64,000 nt of DNA, from the NCBI GenBank assembly GCA_030432655.1, contig JAUILA010000011.1, forward strand, positions 62,001-126,000, given 5' to 3'. Position 1 is the first letter of the stretch, and every line of letters starts with the position of its first letter. Below the pieces are notes generated by a model. The model ran no database searches. It was not told where the DNA came from and saw nothing but the letters and a program-made list of their open reading frames with translations. Position numbers and translations under genes: made by a program. This document shows positions 24,707 to 34,347 of the stretch, piece by piece. This stretch comes from Bacteroidia bacterium (GTDB lineage Bacteria > Bacteroidota > Bacteroidia > Cytophagales > Cyclobacteriaceae).

Positions 24707-25789
24707 TTAAACATGGGGTGCCCCCACCGGCTCCGCGACCTGGGGAACTGGCTGCATCTCAATGCGCCCAAGGGTTCGCAGCATTGAAAAATGGCTGCAA
24801 ACTGCGGATAAGAATGTTTTTTTGGAGAGATAAGGAACACCGTATTCATCGGCCGTTTCCTTAATAATCGGAGCAATCTTGCGGTAATGAACATGACATA
24901 TGTTCGGAAACAAATGATGCTCAACCTGAAAATTCAATCCCCCGATAAACCAGCTGAGAATCCTGCTCTTTGGTGCAAAATTACTCGTGGTGGCCATCTG
25001 GTGAATAAGACGATCATTCTCGATATTTCCTTCCGTATCAGGTAAAGGAAAGTCGGTATTTGGCATGACATGAGCCGTCTGGAAAACCAGCGACATGAAA
25101 AGTCCGGTCACAAAGTGCGAACAAACAAATGCAATCAGGATCAGCCAAAACGGAAAGGATGTCATGACGATCGGGAGAATGAGCATATAGGAGTAATATA
25201 CCATCTTCCAGCCGATGATCTTGAAAATATGATTCCTGTATTTGTTTTTTCCGGGAATCAGTCCTTTGTCATAATATCGTTTCAAGCGAATAAAGTCCTT
25301 GGTAGTGACCCAGGAGATCGTGGACAGACCGTAAAAGAACCAAGTGTAAAAATGCTGGAAACGGTGTATCCGGTTTTTGGGGACATGCGGACTGAATCGC
25401 AGGAATGAAGGTGCGTTTATGTCATCGTCATGATCAACAATATTCGTATAGCTGTGGTGCAGAACGTTATGCTGGATCTTCCAGACTTCATCATACGCGC
25501 CGATCAGATTCATACTGTATCCAAGTAATTTATTGATACGGCTGTTTTTTGAATAGGAACCGTGAAGCGCATCGTGCATAACTCCCATACCGATCCCTGC
25601 TGTACCAATACCTACCACCACATACAGGGCAAGCAATACCCACACACTTGTCACTGCCCCGGAAATAATAATACCCAGGGGTACGAAGAATAAACTGAGC
25701 ATAATGATGCTCTTGACAATCATGGAGCTATTGGCATACCTTGATATATTCTGATGCTTCATATAGTCGGAAACCCTTGAACGGAGCAC
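24707..25789 (-). CDS. Membrane fatty-acid desaturase, acyl-lipid type
   Basis: The protein has the three histidine boxes of the membrane desaturases: HDALHG, HNVLHHSY and QVEHHLFP. The Gln in the last box is typical of front-end (delta-6-like) desaturases, and no cytochrome b5 domain is present. It introduces double bases into lipid acyl chains and keeps membranes fluid. The start is uncertain. The GTG at 25789 yields 360 residues, but about 15 more family-like codons (reading KRVHFNKLDRSDFSS) are open upstream without any ATG, GTG or TTG before the TAG. A rare ATC start at 25837 or a lost start codon are possible. Confidence 0.88.
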   Translation of the reverse strand: MLRSRVSDYMKHQNISRYANSSMIVKSIIMLSLFFVPLGIIISGAVTSVWVLLALYVVVGIGTAGIGMGVMHDALHGSYSKNSRINKLLGYSMNLIGAYDEVWKIQHNVLHHSYTNIVDHDDDINAPSFLRFSPHVPKNRIHRFQHFYTWFFYGLSTISWVTTKDFIRLKRYYDKGLIPGKNKYRNHIFKIIGWKMVYYSYMLILPIVMTSFPFWLILIAFVCSHFVTGLFMSLVFQTAHVMPNTDFPLPDTEGNIENDRLIHQMATTSNFAPKSRILSWFIGGLNFQVEHHLFPNICHVHYRKIAPIIKETADEYGVPYLSKKTFLSAVCSHFSMLRTLGRIEMQPVPQVAEPVGAPHV

Positions 25790-25872
25790 GGACGAAAAAT
25801 CAGAACGATCTAACTTATTGAAATGGACTCTTTTGATAAACTAATTCTTTAGAGATTATAAAATCCCATTAA

Positions 25873-26109
25873 AAAGTATTTGACTATTACTTCTTCTATT
25901 GGAAAGGATTTCCGAAAAGGCTAATAGTTGGCGAAGTAGGAGGTGAAAAAGTATATGCGCCTTCCTGGAAGGATACTCTTGAACTGGTACTACCGGGAGT
26001 CTCGCTCCCATACTATTTAATGTCCAGCCTACTGTGGCTGGTACTGCAAAAAAACGAAGATTTTCCCAGTATACCTAATTTATCATTTTCAATACGCATA
26101 ATCGTCTGA
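25873..26109 (+). other. Open frame of 78 codons without a start codon
   Basis: In the gap between the desaturase and the M16 protease genes, the frame from 25873 to the TGA at 26107 reads like protein (for example YYFFYWKGFPKRLIVGEVGG, then a hydrophobic stretch around LLWLVLQ) but has no early start codon. A strong AGGAGGTG lies at about 25938, ahead of an out-of-frame ATG that opens only 21 codons. I do not recognise the sequence. It may be a remnant of a membrane-protein gene. Confidence 0.3.
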
Positions 26110-26120
26110 TTATCTGATCT

Positions 26121-28973
26121 TTACATTTCAGGCTCCAACGGAATGGATTCCAGGTCCCTGATCAGCACCGGTTCGCCAAAACCCAGGTCCTTTAAACGAT
26201 CCAGTTGGGTTTCCGCATCTCCTGCAATAATATAGATCATGTGTTCAGGGTCTGCATAGGTCCTGGCAAGTTCACTTATCTGTGCGGTTGTCATGGACTT
26301 AACGATTTCCTCCCTTTCCGTTACATATTCTGCACTCCAACCGTACCTGCTTAATTTTTCCAGCATATTCAATTTAGCACCGGCGGTTTCAAAGGCTCGC
26401 GCGTTACTCTTAATAAAATAACTCTTTGTATCCTCCAGGTCTTTTTCAGAATAGGAATCCGCATAGTCAGCAAGTATCTGACGAATCAGGTCGGCCGACT
26501 CAAAGGTAACATTTGTCCGTACTCCACTGCCAATACTGAACGGACCCGGAATATCACTTCCGGAAAATCCTGATCCTATCCCGTAGGTGTACCCCTTCCC
26601 TTCCCGTAGTTCCTGCATCAGTCTTGAAGCGAAACCGCCTCCTCCGAGTTTATAATTCATAATCGTGGCAGGCCAGTAGTCCGGATGTGTTTCCGGCATG
26701 GCCAGATACCCGAAATTTAATACTGACTGCTTGGCACCCGGTATATCATAAAAGTAAACGGTTGAATTTTCCGGAATTTTCATCGGTCTGGCTTCCGGAA
26801 ATTCCACCTCCCGCACCTGCCAGTCAGTCTCCAGTTTATTCAGCTCATTCATCACTCCCTCATCATTGATGGAGCCTACCACGTGCATGGCGGCTACATT
26901 AGGCACGAGATACCGCTTGTAGTACTCCTTCAGGTCATCCATGGTTATTTCCTGAACTGACTCAACGGTTCCCGAGACATCCATGGAAAGGATATGGTCC
27001 CCGTAAACCACTTTCCGGAATACCTTGCCGGCTACCGCATTCGGATTACTTTTTGCCTGTTCAATGTCGCTGATGATTTCCTGCCGGGACAGCCGGAATT
27101 CAGTTGTATCCCAGCGTGGCTCCAGCAATATCTCCTCCACCAGGTCCATGACAGCCGGAAAATTTCTTGCCAGGGTGTTTACTGATAATGTCATCCCCTC
27201 AGATCCTGATCGCATCCTGATCTGTGCTCCCAGGGCATCAATTGACTCTTCCAGTTCCTCGGGTGTCTTTTCCTTCGTCCCGTTCATCAGCATTTCCGCA
27301 AGCAGGTTTGAAACCCCTGTCTTACCGGGATCTTCAAGCATCAGTCCTCCTTTAAAGTATATATTAAATTGAACTAACGGTAACTCCTTATTATCAATAC
27401 CATATATCTTCAAACCATTTTCAAGTTCCCCGCGCCATATTTCGGGAACGCGTATATCCGGAGATTCTCCATACGCCGGTTCGACCGTCCGGTCAAAGGA
27501 CGAGAATGTGCGTGTATACTCGCTCTCACCTGGTTGCTCGAAAGCCTCACCCGCTCCTTCTGCAACGATTTTTTCTTCAATTACCTCTGCTTCATCAGAA
27601 CCTGTCAAAGCCAGTTCCGGGCTGCCTTTGGGCACAAAACTGGTGGCCACGAAATTCTTGTCATGGATATAGGTGTCATACACACGCTGAACATCTTCCT
27701 TAGTAACCTGCAGTGTTTTATTGATATCTTCATTCACATAGCCCGGGTCGTCCGCAAATATGTTGTACTGCGCAAGCTGAAATGCTTTACCAAGGACACT
27801 TGATAGTCCGTTGTAATAATTGGTTTCTATGCCTGCCTTGATTCTTGACAGGTCCTGCTCAGTAAACCCTTCCGTTTCAAATCGTTCAAACGCCTTGTTG
27901 ACGGACTGGTAAACCGAATCAAGGTCTGTCCCCGGATAGGCCCTCACCATCAGGCGGAATTCGCCGGCAAGCTCAGACGAATTGGCAAACGTATTGACAT
28001 TTGAGGTTACCTGATCCTCTTCCACCAATACCTTATTAAAAGGAGAACTCTTTCCCTGTGACAGGATCTCCGACAGAATCTCAAGCGCGTAGGCGTCCTG
28101 ATGATACATTTCAACGGTCGGCCAGACCATCTGGAGCATCGGCAACCTGGCGAAATTATCTTCATAATATAATTTCTTCGTTTCTTCCAGGACAACGGGC
28201 TGCGGGTCCATTGACTCCACCGGCTGCCCCTTCGGAATTTCCTCAAAATACTTTCGTACCAGCTCTTTGGCTTCCTCCAGCTCAAAATCCCCTGCTATCA
28301 CCAGGGTGGCATTATTCGGCCCGTAATACTTCCCGTGAAATTCCTTCACATCTTCCAGGGTGGAGTTCTGTAAATCCTCGAGGGTGCCTATCACCTCCCA
28401 GCTGTATGGATGCCCTTCGGGATACAGATTTTTAGTTACTACATAATTTGTATGTCCGTACGGCTGATTATCTGCGCCCTGCCGCTTCTCATTCTTAACC
28501 ACCTGCTTTTCTTTGTTGAGGACCTCATCAGTCACCGTATTGATGAAATAGCCGACCTTATCGGCCTCCGCCCAGATCATTTTTTCCAGCGCATCTTTCG
28601 GGACGGTCTGAAAGTAATTGGTACGGTCCCGGCTGGTCGAACCGTTGGCACCTGACCCACCGATCCGGCTGCTCATTTTATCCAGTCCGCCGCGCCCGAG
28701 ATTCTCCGATTCCAGGAAAAACAAATGCTCAAAAAGGTGGGCAAAACCCGTTTTCCCAGGCTTTTCCCGGGCTGATCCCACGTGAAATGTTAATGCAACC
28801 GCCACCACAGGATCGGAATGATCCTGATGAAACACCACCTCAAGCCCGTTGTCCAGCGTCATCTTTTCATAGTCTATGGATAATGACGATTGATTACCCT
28901 GCTGGTCCGGCTCTTCCGGGGTTCCGCAGGAAATCAGGGAAATAAGCAACAGGCAGAAAAGGGAGTTTCTCAT
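26121..28973 (-). CDS. M16 family zinc metallopeptidase, lipoprotein
   Basis: The start at 28973 gives a lipoprotein signal (LLLISLISC) and 950 residues. The first half carries the inverted zinc motif HLFEH (His79, Glu82, His83) and the downstream Glu region. The second half is an M16 repeat without the zinc motif, as in two-domain pitrilysin-like proteins of Bacteroidota. It should cut peptides in the periplasm or at the outer membrane. It has its own promoter region, being separated by more than 200 bases from the divergent DUF4412 gene. Confidence 0.92.
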   Translation of the reverse strand: MRNSLFCLLLISLISCGTPEEPDQQGNQSSLSIDYEKMTLDNGLEVVFHQDHSDPVVAVALTFHVGSAREKPGKTGFAHLFEHLFFLESENLGRGGLDKMSSRIGGSGANGSTSRDRTNYFQTVPKDALEKMIWAEADKVGYFINTVTDEVLNKEKQVVKNEKRQGADNQPYGHTNYVVTKNLYPEGHPYSWEVIGTLEDLQNSTLEDVKEFHGKYYGPNNATLVIAGDFELEEAKELVRKYFEEIPKGQPVESMDPQPVVLEETKKLYYEDNFARLPMLQMVWPTVEMYHQDAYALEILSEILSQGKSSPFNKVLVEEDQVTSNVNTFANSSELAGEFRLMVRAYPGTDLDSVYQSVNKAFERFETEGFTEQDLSRIKAGIETNYYNGLSSVLGKAFQLAQYNIFADDPGYVNEDINKTLQVTKEDVQRVYDTYIHDKNFVATSFVPKGSPELALTGSDEAEVIEEKIVAEGAGEAFEQPGESEYTRTFSSFDRTVEPAYGESPDIRVPEIWRGELENGLKIYGIDNKELPLVQFNIYFKGGLMLEDPGKTGVSNLLAEMLMNGTKEKTPEELEESIDALGAQIRMRSGSEGMTLSVNTLARNFPAVMDLVEEILLEPRWDTTEFRLSRQEIISDIEQAKSNPNAVAGKVFRKVVYGDHILSMDVSGTVESVQEITMDDLKEYYKRYLVPNVAAMHVVGSINDEGVMNELNKLETDWQVREVEFPEARPMKIPENSTVYFYDIPGAKQSVLNFGYLAMPETHPDYWPATIMNYKLGGGGFASRLMQELREGKGYTYGIGSGFSGSDIPGPFSIGSGVRTNVTFESADLIRQILADYADSYSEKDLEDTKSYFIKSNARAFETAGAKLNMLEKLSRYGWSAEYVTEREEIVKSMTTAQISELARTYADPEHMIYIIAGDAETQLDRLKDLGFGEPVLIRDLESIPLEPEM

Positions 28974-29210
28974 AATTCGGCGATTTTTTACTTTAAGATA
29001 TGACAAACTTTATTCACCGTGAGCGATATTTTTATTACCGGCAATTCCGGTGGATAAAAATTAATCGCAAACAGTGCGAAATACCTACAGTCAGGGAGGT
29101 ATTTATATAATGAATTTCTGATATTTACGCGCTTAACTTACTGATATTCGTTTGTTTACAATAAATATTTTACTTAGTATATGTCTTTAGATAAACCAAA
29201 CCGGCACAAG

Positions 29211-30161
29211 ATGAAACCCACATCAATAATAACCTCAGTTTTCCTGTTAACGATCATGATTTTTAGCATTCCATCCCAGGCCCAATTCCTTAAGAAGTTA
29301 AAGGATGCTGCCCAGGATGGGGTGGAAAAAGCAGTCGAACGAAGAGTTTCGCGTGAAATTCAAAATGCAGCCGCCCGGCAGACTGACCGCTACATGAATC
29401 AGATCTTTGGTCCGCCTTCCGAATACGAGGGGACGGATTATGATTACGGGAAGATCATGAGCAGCATAAATATGAATGTGGAAACGGAGGATAGCTATTC
29501 ATTCAAAGGCTATACCGATATGCTCATCACCGGTACCGACGAAAAAGGAAAGGACATAGATCCTGCCAAATTCAGGTCATTCCTCAGCCCGGTGGAAGAG
29601 TTCTGGGCCATAGAAATGGAAAACAATGAAAAGGACCTGGAGAATGCAATCATGATATTTGACAATAAGAACCAGGCAACTGTCATGCTGATGACTGACA
29701 AGAAGGGTGAAAAGTCCAGGATGGCTTATTCACTGGACTGGTCGGCCATGATGGAAAGCGGAATGAAAAACCAGGACGCAGACACCACATTCACCATCAC
29801 CAAAACCGGCAACACTAAAACGATCCTCGGGTATGCCTGTGATGAATACCTGGCAGAAGGTGCTGATTATATCTCGCACGTCTGGGTGAGCCAGGAACAG
29901 GTGGAAGGATACGCCTCCTACTGGTCAAAAAATAATTACCTGTTCACCAAACAAATGCAGGACCGCTATCAACAGCGCATGAGCCAGTTGCCGGATGGAA
30001 ATGTATTGGAAATCAATTATCGCTCAAAAGAAAACGACGGAGTGACCAATATGACTGTGACAGACATCAATACGACGGAGGAGATCACCTTTATGATGGA
30101 TGATTATGTTAATATCATGGAAAGTCAGCAAGAAGAATCCGAAGACAAAAAGGGCAAATAA
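29211..30161 (+). CDS. DUF4412 family secreted protein
   Basis: Starting at 29211 gives a clean signal peptide ending at SQAQ and 316 residues; an upstream ATG at 29181 would add ten polar residues. After a charged helix (FLKKLKDAAQDGVEKAVERR) comes the DUF4412 region, a beta-rich domain with TKTGNTKTILGYACDEYL. Similar proteins occur across Bacteroidota, often near stress or envelope genes; no activity is known to me. It is a lone plus-strand gene ahead of the NHEJ genes. Confidence 0.75.
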   Translation: MKPTSIITSVFLLTIMIFSIPSQAQFLKKLKDAAQDGVEKAVERRVSREIQNAAARQTDRYMNQIFGPPSEYEGTDYDYGKIMSSINMNVETEDSYSFKGYTDMLITGTDEKGKDIDPAKFRSFLSPVEEFWAIEMENNEKDLENAIMIFDNKNQATVMLMTDKKGEKSRMAYSLDWSAMMESGMKNQDADTTFTITKTGNTKTILGYACDEYLAEGADYISHVWVSQEQVEGYASYWSKNNYLFTKQMQDRYQQRMSQLPDGNVLEINYRSKENDGVTNMTVTDINTTEEITFMMDDYVNIMESQQEESEDKKGK

Positions 30162-30205
30162 GTTTTAGCTGTTTCTGACCTGCGGTAAAATACGTAGCTT
30201 GCTGT

Positions 30206-32515
30206 ATGGCAAGTGTTAAACAGACTGTCAGAGCCGGCAATCGTACACTTCAGGTTTCCAACCTGGAAAAAATCCTATATCCGGACGCAGGGATTACCAA
30301 AGCGGAAGTAATTCAATATTACCTGCTGGTGGCCCCTTATTTCCTGCGGTACAGTAAATACCGGCCCCTATCGCTGGTACGCTTCCCGGACGGTATAGAA
30401 GGGGAGCGTTTTTACCAGAAGGATCTTCCCTCCTGGCGGCCGGACTGGATCACTTCATTTCGGAAAGGTCGAGACAGGGCCAAGGATTACATTACAGTTA
30501 CAGAAGAGGCCACACTTGTCTGGCTGGCCAATCTTGCCTGCCTGGAGCTCCACCAGATGCATTTCCGAACCGGTAATGCAGGCAATCCCGATTACATCGT
30601 TTTTGACCTGGATCCACCGGAAGGTTTTCCTTTCGAAGATCTGAAGGATATTGCGATAAGCCTTCGAACTCATCTTGAACAACTCGGCTATCGCGTCTAC
30701 CTCAAAACATCCGGCAGCAAAGGGCTTCATCTCTTTGCACCGGTTACACCGGAATACAGCGTAGAGGAATGCTTTCTTGCGGCAAAAGAAATCGCTGAAA
30801 AATTTACCTCACGAACCAGGAATGCCACCCTGGCCCTGCGCAAGGAATCCAGGAAAAACAGGGTATTCATTGATGTGCTTCGAAACCGGGAAAGTCAGAC
30901 AATTGTAAGCCCCTACAGCCTGAGGGGTACCAGCGGGGCCCCGGTATCCATGCCTGTTTCCTGGGATTTCCTGGAAGAACTGAAATCATCCGATCATTTT
31001 AAGATGAACGACGCACAGGAATGGCTCGAAAATCAACCGGATCCGTGGGAAGGGATGGATGCATATGCCATCCACCTCCACACACATGCTCCCTCCACCA
31101 TACCTGCGGCCAATCCGCCGGGAAACAAACATAAATCGGCCGTTCAGCTTGCCGAATATATGCGTAAACGTGATTTCTCGAGAACCACTGAGCCGGGGCA
31201 AGGTGGCGCCAGGTCCGGGGGAAATGACTTTGTAGTACACAGGCACGATGCCAGCCACCTGCATTATGATCTGAGGCTGGAGGAGAATGGCGTGCTTAGA
31301 AGCTGGGCGGTACCCAAAGGGATGCCGGCACGACCGGGCGAAAAAAGACTGGCGGTGGAAACGGAGGATCATCCACTTGAATACCTGACGTTTGAAGGAG
31401 ACATCCCAAAAGGGGAATACGGCGGTGGCCGGATGCTCATTGCTGCTGCCGGTAAATACTCCGTAACAAAGAAAAAAAAGGATGGCTTTTACTTTTCCAT
31501 GGCGAGCAAAACCCTTTCCGGAGAGTACAGGATTCACCGGATCAAGGAAAAGGAATGGCTGCTGGAGCGGGTGGACAGCCCGGTGCCGGATTATCTGAAC
31601 AGTTTTACACCACCGATGCTGGCGGAACAGAAAAATTCAATCCCCGCCGGAGAAGACCTACGGTATGAATTGAAATGGGATGGTATCCGTGCCATGGTCC
31701 AGTTTAATGAAGGCCAGGTTACATTGTTCAGCCGGAGCGGCATTGATATGACAGAACAGTTTCCCGAACTGACCTCACCGGAATTTTTCCGGGGCAAAAA
31801 CGGACTGTTTGACGGAGAAATAGTTTGTCCGGATGAGGATGGAAAACCTGACTTTAAAAAAGTTATGAAGCGTTTTCAGGCCTCAGGGCAGGATAAGATC
31901 GCAAGACTCCGGAAATCCGGACCAGCGTTTCTGTACCTGTTTGACGTGTTGTACGCCGATGGCCTGCCCCTGGTTAATATGCCACTCTTCCACAGAAGGA
32001 TGATCCTTGACAGCAGCCTGAAAACCAGGACAGGTTATATACGTTTAAGTGAAGTACTTGAAGACGGACAGGAATTGTTTGATGCCGCCAGCCAAATGGG
32101 ACTGGAAGGGATCATGTGCAAAGACATGATGTCGGTCTATGTTCCCGGAAAAAGAACATCTAACTGGATTAAGGTGAAAGTGCGGCACACGGCTGAAGTC
32201 TCGATTATCGGATTTACACGGGGCAAAGGAAGCCTGGAGAATTCACTTGGTGCCCTCCACCTGGCAGAAAAATCCGACGGCACCTGGTCCTACAGGGGTA
32301 AAGTGGGAACCGGATTTACCGACCGGAAAAGGAAAGAGTTATTTAAGAGGTTAGCGGAGAATAAGGAAATAAAAAATCCTGTGGCAGAGGTGCCGGGCGA
32401 ACAGCTGGCTGATGCGATATGGATAGCTAAACCACTGAAAGCCAGTGTATCATATGCATCAATTAACCCCGGGGGCGTTTTCCGGGAACCGGTTTTTAAC
32501 AAGTTAGTTAAATAA
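30206..32515 (+). CDS. ligD: DNA ligase D, POL-PE-LIG
   Basis: The 769-residue enzyme joins three NHEJ activities. Residues about 1-290 are the archaeo-eukaryotic-primase-like polymerase with metal ligands in FDLDPP (Asp134, Asp136). About 330-450 is the 3'-phosphoesterase domain (VHRHDASHLHYD, His345 and His351). About 470-769 is the ATP-dependent ligase with nucleotidyl-acceptor Lys490 in ELKWDG and the OB-fold after FTRGKGS. The polymerase-first order is as in mycobacterial LigD, not as in Pseudomonas. It repairs double-strand breaks with Ku, encoded 63 bases downstream. Confidence 0.97.
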   Translation: MASVKQTVRAGNRTLQVSNLEKILYPDAGITKAEVIQYYLLVAPYFLRYSKYRPLSLVRFPDGIEGERFYQKDLPSWRPDWITSFRKGRDRAKDYITVTEEATLVWLANLACLELHQMHFRTGNAGNPDYIVFDLDPPEGFPFEDLKDIAISLRTHLEQLGYRVYLKTSGSKGLHLFAPVTPEYSVEECFLAAKEIAEKFTSRTRNATLALRKESRKNRVFIDVLRNRESQTIVSPYSLRGTSGAPVSMPVSWDFLEELKSSDHFKMNDAQEWLENQPDPWEGMDAYAIHLHTHAPSTIPAANPPGNKHKSAVQLAEYMRKRDFSRTTEPGQGGARSGGNDFVVHRHDASHLHYDLRLEENGVLRSWAVPKGMPARPGEKRLAVETEDHPLEYLTFEGDIPKGEYGGGRMLIAAAGKYSVTKKKKDGFYFSMASKTLSGEYRIHRIKEKEWLLERVDSPVPDYLNSFTPPMLAEQKNSIPAGEDLRYELKWDGIRAMVQFNEGQVTLFSRSGIDMTEQFPELTSPEFFRGKNGLFDGEIVCPDEDGKPDFKKVMKRFQASGQDKIARLRKSGPAFLYLFDVLYADGLPLVNMPLFHRRMILDSSLKTRTGYIRLSEVLEDGQELFDAASQMGLEGIMCKDMMSVYVPGKRTSNWIKVKVRHTAEVSIIGFTRGKGSLENSLGALHLAEKSDGTWSYRGKVGTGFTDRKRKELFKRLAENKEIKNPVAEVPGEQLADAIWIAKPLKASVSYASINPGGVFREPVFNKLVK

Positions 32516-32578
32516 CTGTTTAATAGATATTTAACATAATTTATTTAAATTGAATCTTTATAGATAACATCGACAATT

Positions 32579-33424
32579 ATGCGCGCAATCTGGAAAGGTC
32601 ATATTCGTTTTTCACTGGTCACGATTCCGGTCAGGATATACAGTGCCGTGAATTCTGAGAAAAAGATAAGTTTCAACCAGCTCACAAAAGAAAGTCATCA
32701 TCCAATCGGTTATGAAAAGAAGGATAAGGTGACAGGTGAACCAGTGAAAAACGAAGACATCGTTAAGGGCTATCAGTATGAGCCCGGACAATATGTAATT
32801 GTGGATCAGGAAGACTTTGATAAAATAAAAATAAAAAGCACCAAAGTCATAGAAATTGAGGCATTCGTTGACCGTGAGGAAGTACACCCCACCTTATACG
32901 AACAGCCCTATTTTATCGGACCTGACGGGGATGTGGCTGCCAAGACCTACGGACTGTTGATGCAGACATTAAAGGAAAGCGGAAAAATCGGGGTCGGTAA
33001 AGTCGTTTTACGTGACCGGGAGAATATTATTCTCCTCACCCCCTACGATGGCGGCATGATCCTGTATAAACTCCGTAACCCGGAAGAAATCCGCTCGGTA
33101 AGTGATGTCCCAAAGCTGGATGAGGTGGGTGATACTGATAAGGAGCAATTAAAAATGGCAGAAACGCTGGTAGACCAGATGACTAAACCATTCAACAAGG
33201 TTGATACAACTGATCATTATTATGAAGCGTTGCGGGAAATCATTGAGTCCAAGATTGAAGGAAAAGAGGTTGTCACATACGAGGAAGAAGAGCCTGAAGT
33301 GGTGGATATTATGACAGCGCTTAAGAAAAGTATCGATCAGGCAAAAGCCACCAAAAAACCCATGGCCCGTGCCGGGAAGAAAAAGAAGGAAAGCAAAACA
33401 GCAAAATCGAAGAAAACAGGTTAA
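32579..33424 (+). CDS. ku: NHEJ end-binding protein Ku
   Basis: The 281-residue protein has the bacterial Ku core: MRAIWKGHIRFSLVTIPVRIYSA at the start, then the beta-barrel ring region with YFIGPDGDVAAKTYGLL. The last 30 residues are a Lys/Ala-rich tail (KKKKESKTAKSKK), which in other bacterial Ku proteins contacts DNA and LigD. Ku forms a homodimeric ring on DNA ends. It follows ligD on the same strand and precedes a TPR gene by only 12 bases. Confidence 0.97.
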   Translation: MRAIWKGHIRFSLVTIPVRIYSAVNSEKKISFNQLTKESHHPIGYEKKDKVTGEPVKNEDIVKGYQYEPGQYVIVDQEDFDKIKIKSTKVIEIEAFVDREEVHPTLYEQPYFIGPDGDVAAKTYGLLMQTLKESGKIGVGKVVLRDRENIILLTPYDGGMILYKLRNPEEIRSVSDVPKLDEVGDTDKEQLKMAETLVDQMTKPFNKVDTTDHYYEALREIIESKIEGKEVVTYEEEEPEVVDIMTALKKSIDQAKATKKPMARAGKKKKESKTAKSKKTG

Positions 33425-33436
33425 ATTTAACAGACT

Positions 33437-34063
33437 ATGGGTCGCGTAGTCCAATTTCCTAAGGTCGCAGGATCACAGTTTGGTTTTAAAAAAGCCCGTC
33501 GTAAAAAGCGGGTCAACCTGGAAGATTATGGCCAGCTGAATTTATTTAAACAGCCAGCCGAAGCCAGGATAATATCCCTGACTGAAGAAGGAAATCCGTT
33601 TGAAACTGCTCTGATGCTGGAAGAGCAGGGCGACCTGGTGAACGCACGGAAATACTACGAAAAAGCCATCACGCGGAATGATCATCTGGCTGATGCCCAT
33701 TGCAACCTGGGGATTCTGGACAGCCAGGAAAATCAACATGTACGTGCACTGAATCATTTCACACTTGCCCTTTCAAGTAACCCTAGGCACCTGGAAACCC
33801 ATTATAACCTGGGATACCTGTACAGCGATATCAGAAACCTTGCGCTGGCTAAGGTTCATTACGAATTGTCACTGCAGATAGATTCCTCATTTGCCAGTGT
33901 TTATTATAATCTGGCGCTTGTACACATTGAACTGGAAGAATATGAACTGGCCGAGCAGCGTCTGATGGAATACAAGGCCCTTTCTTCCGGTCTCGAATCA
34001 CAGCAAGCCGGCGAATTACTCCACGAAGTCAGAAATCACCTAAAACATCAGAAATATGAATGA
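33437..34063 (+). CDS. TPR protein in the NHEJ operon
   Basis: The 208-residue cytosolic protein has a basic N-terminus (KKARRKKR near residues 18-25) and about four tetratricopeptide repeats from residue 50 on (MLEEQGDLVNARKYYEKAI, CNLGILDSQENQHVRALNHF). It starts 12 bases after Ku and overlaps the next gene by eight bases, so ligD, ku and these two genes form one transcription unit. The role is unknown. The basic tail plus scaffold repeats suggest a DNA-associated adaptor, perhaps for Ku or LigD, but this is only inferred from position. Confidence 0.75.
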   Translation: MGRVVQFPKVAGSQFGFKKARRKKRVNLEDYGQLNLFKQPAEARIISLTEEGNPFETALMLEEQGDLVNARKYYEKAITRNDHLADAHCNLGILDSQENQHVRALNHFTLALSSNPRHLETHYNLGYLYSDIRNLALAKVHYELSLQIDSSFASVYYNLALVHIELEEYELAEQRLMEYKALSSGLESQQAGELLHEVRNHLKHQKYE

Positions 34064-34331
34064 GACAAACAACTGGAATGACCTTATCCTGAAAGCGCAT
34101 TTTCAATCGCTGAATCCCAAATGGGATGACCAGGAATCTGTGATTACCCTTCTTCATGAGATTTCGACGCGGCTGAGTGACCCCAAACCAATGTCAACCG
34201 CAGAAAGAAATTCATTTATCTCACGAATCAAAATTTTCGTTAAATCACCAGGAAGTCAAAAGCAGCCGCTTCCAATGAAGCAGGCATCAGCAGTAAAGAA
34301 AGAACAAAAATCGAGAAAGACGGGATCCTGA
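34056..34331 (+). CDS. Small basic protein at the end of the NHEJ operon
   Basis: The 91-residue protein has no recognised domain. The first 65 residues are predicted mostly helical; the C-terminal 25 are Lys/Gln-rich. It overlaps the TPR gene by eight bases, which implies translational coupling and supports that it is a real gene. No signal peptide or membrane segment is present. Confidence 0.6.
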   Translation: MNETNNWNDLILKAHFQSLNPKWDDQESVITLLHEISTRLSDPKPMSTAERNSFISRIKIFVKSPGSQKQPLPMKQASAVKKEQKSRKTGS

Positions 34332-34347
34332 ATTCGGCAGACAGGGG

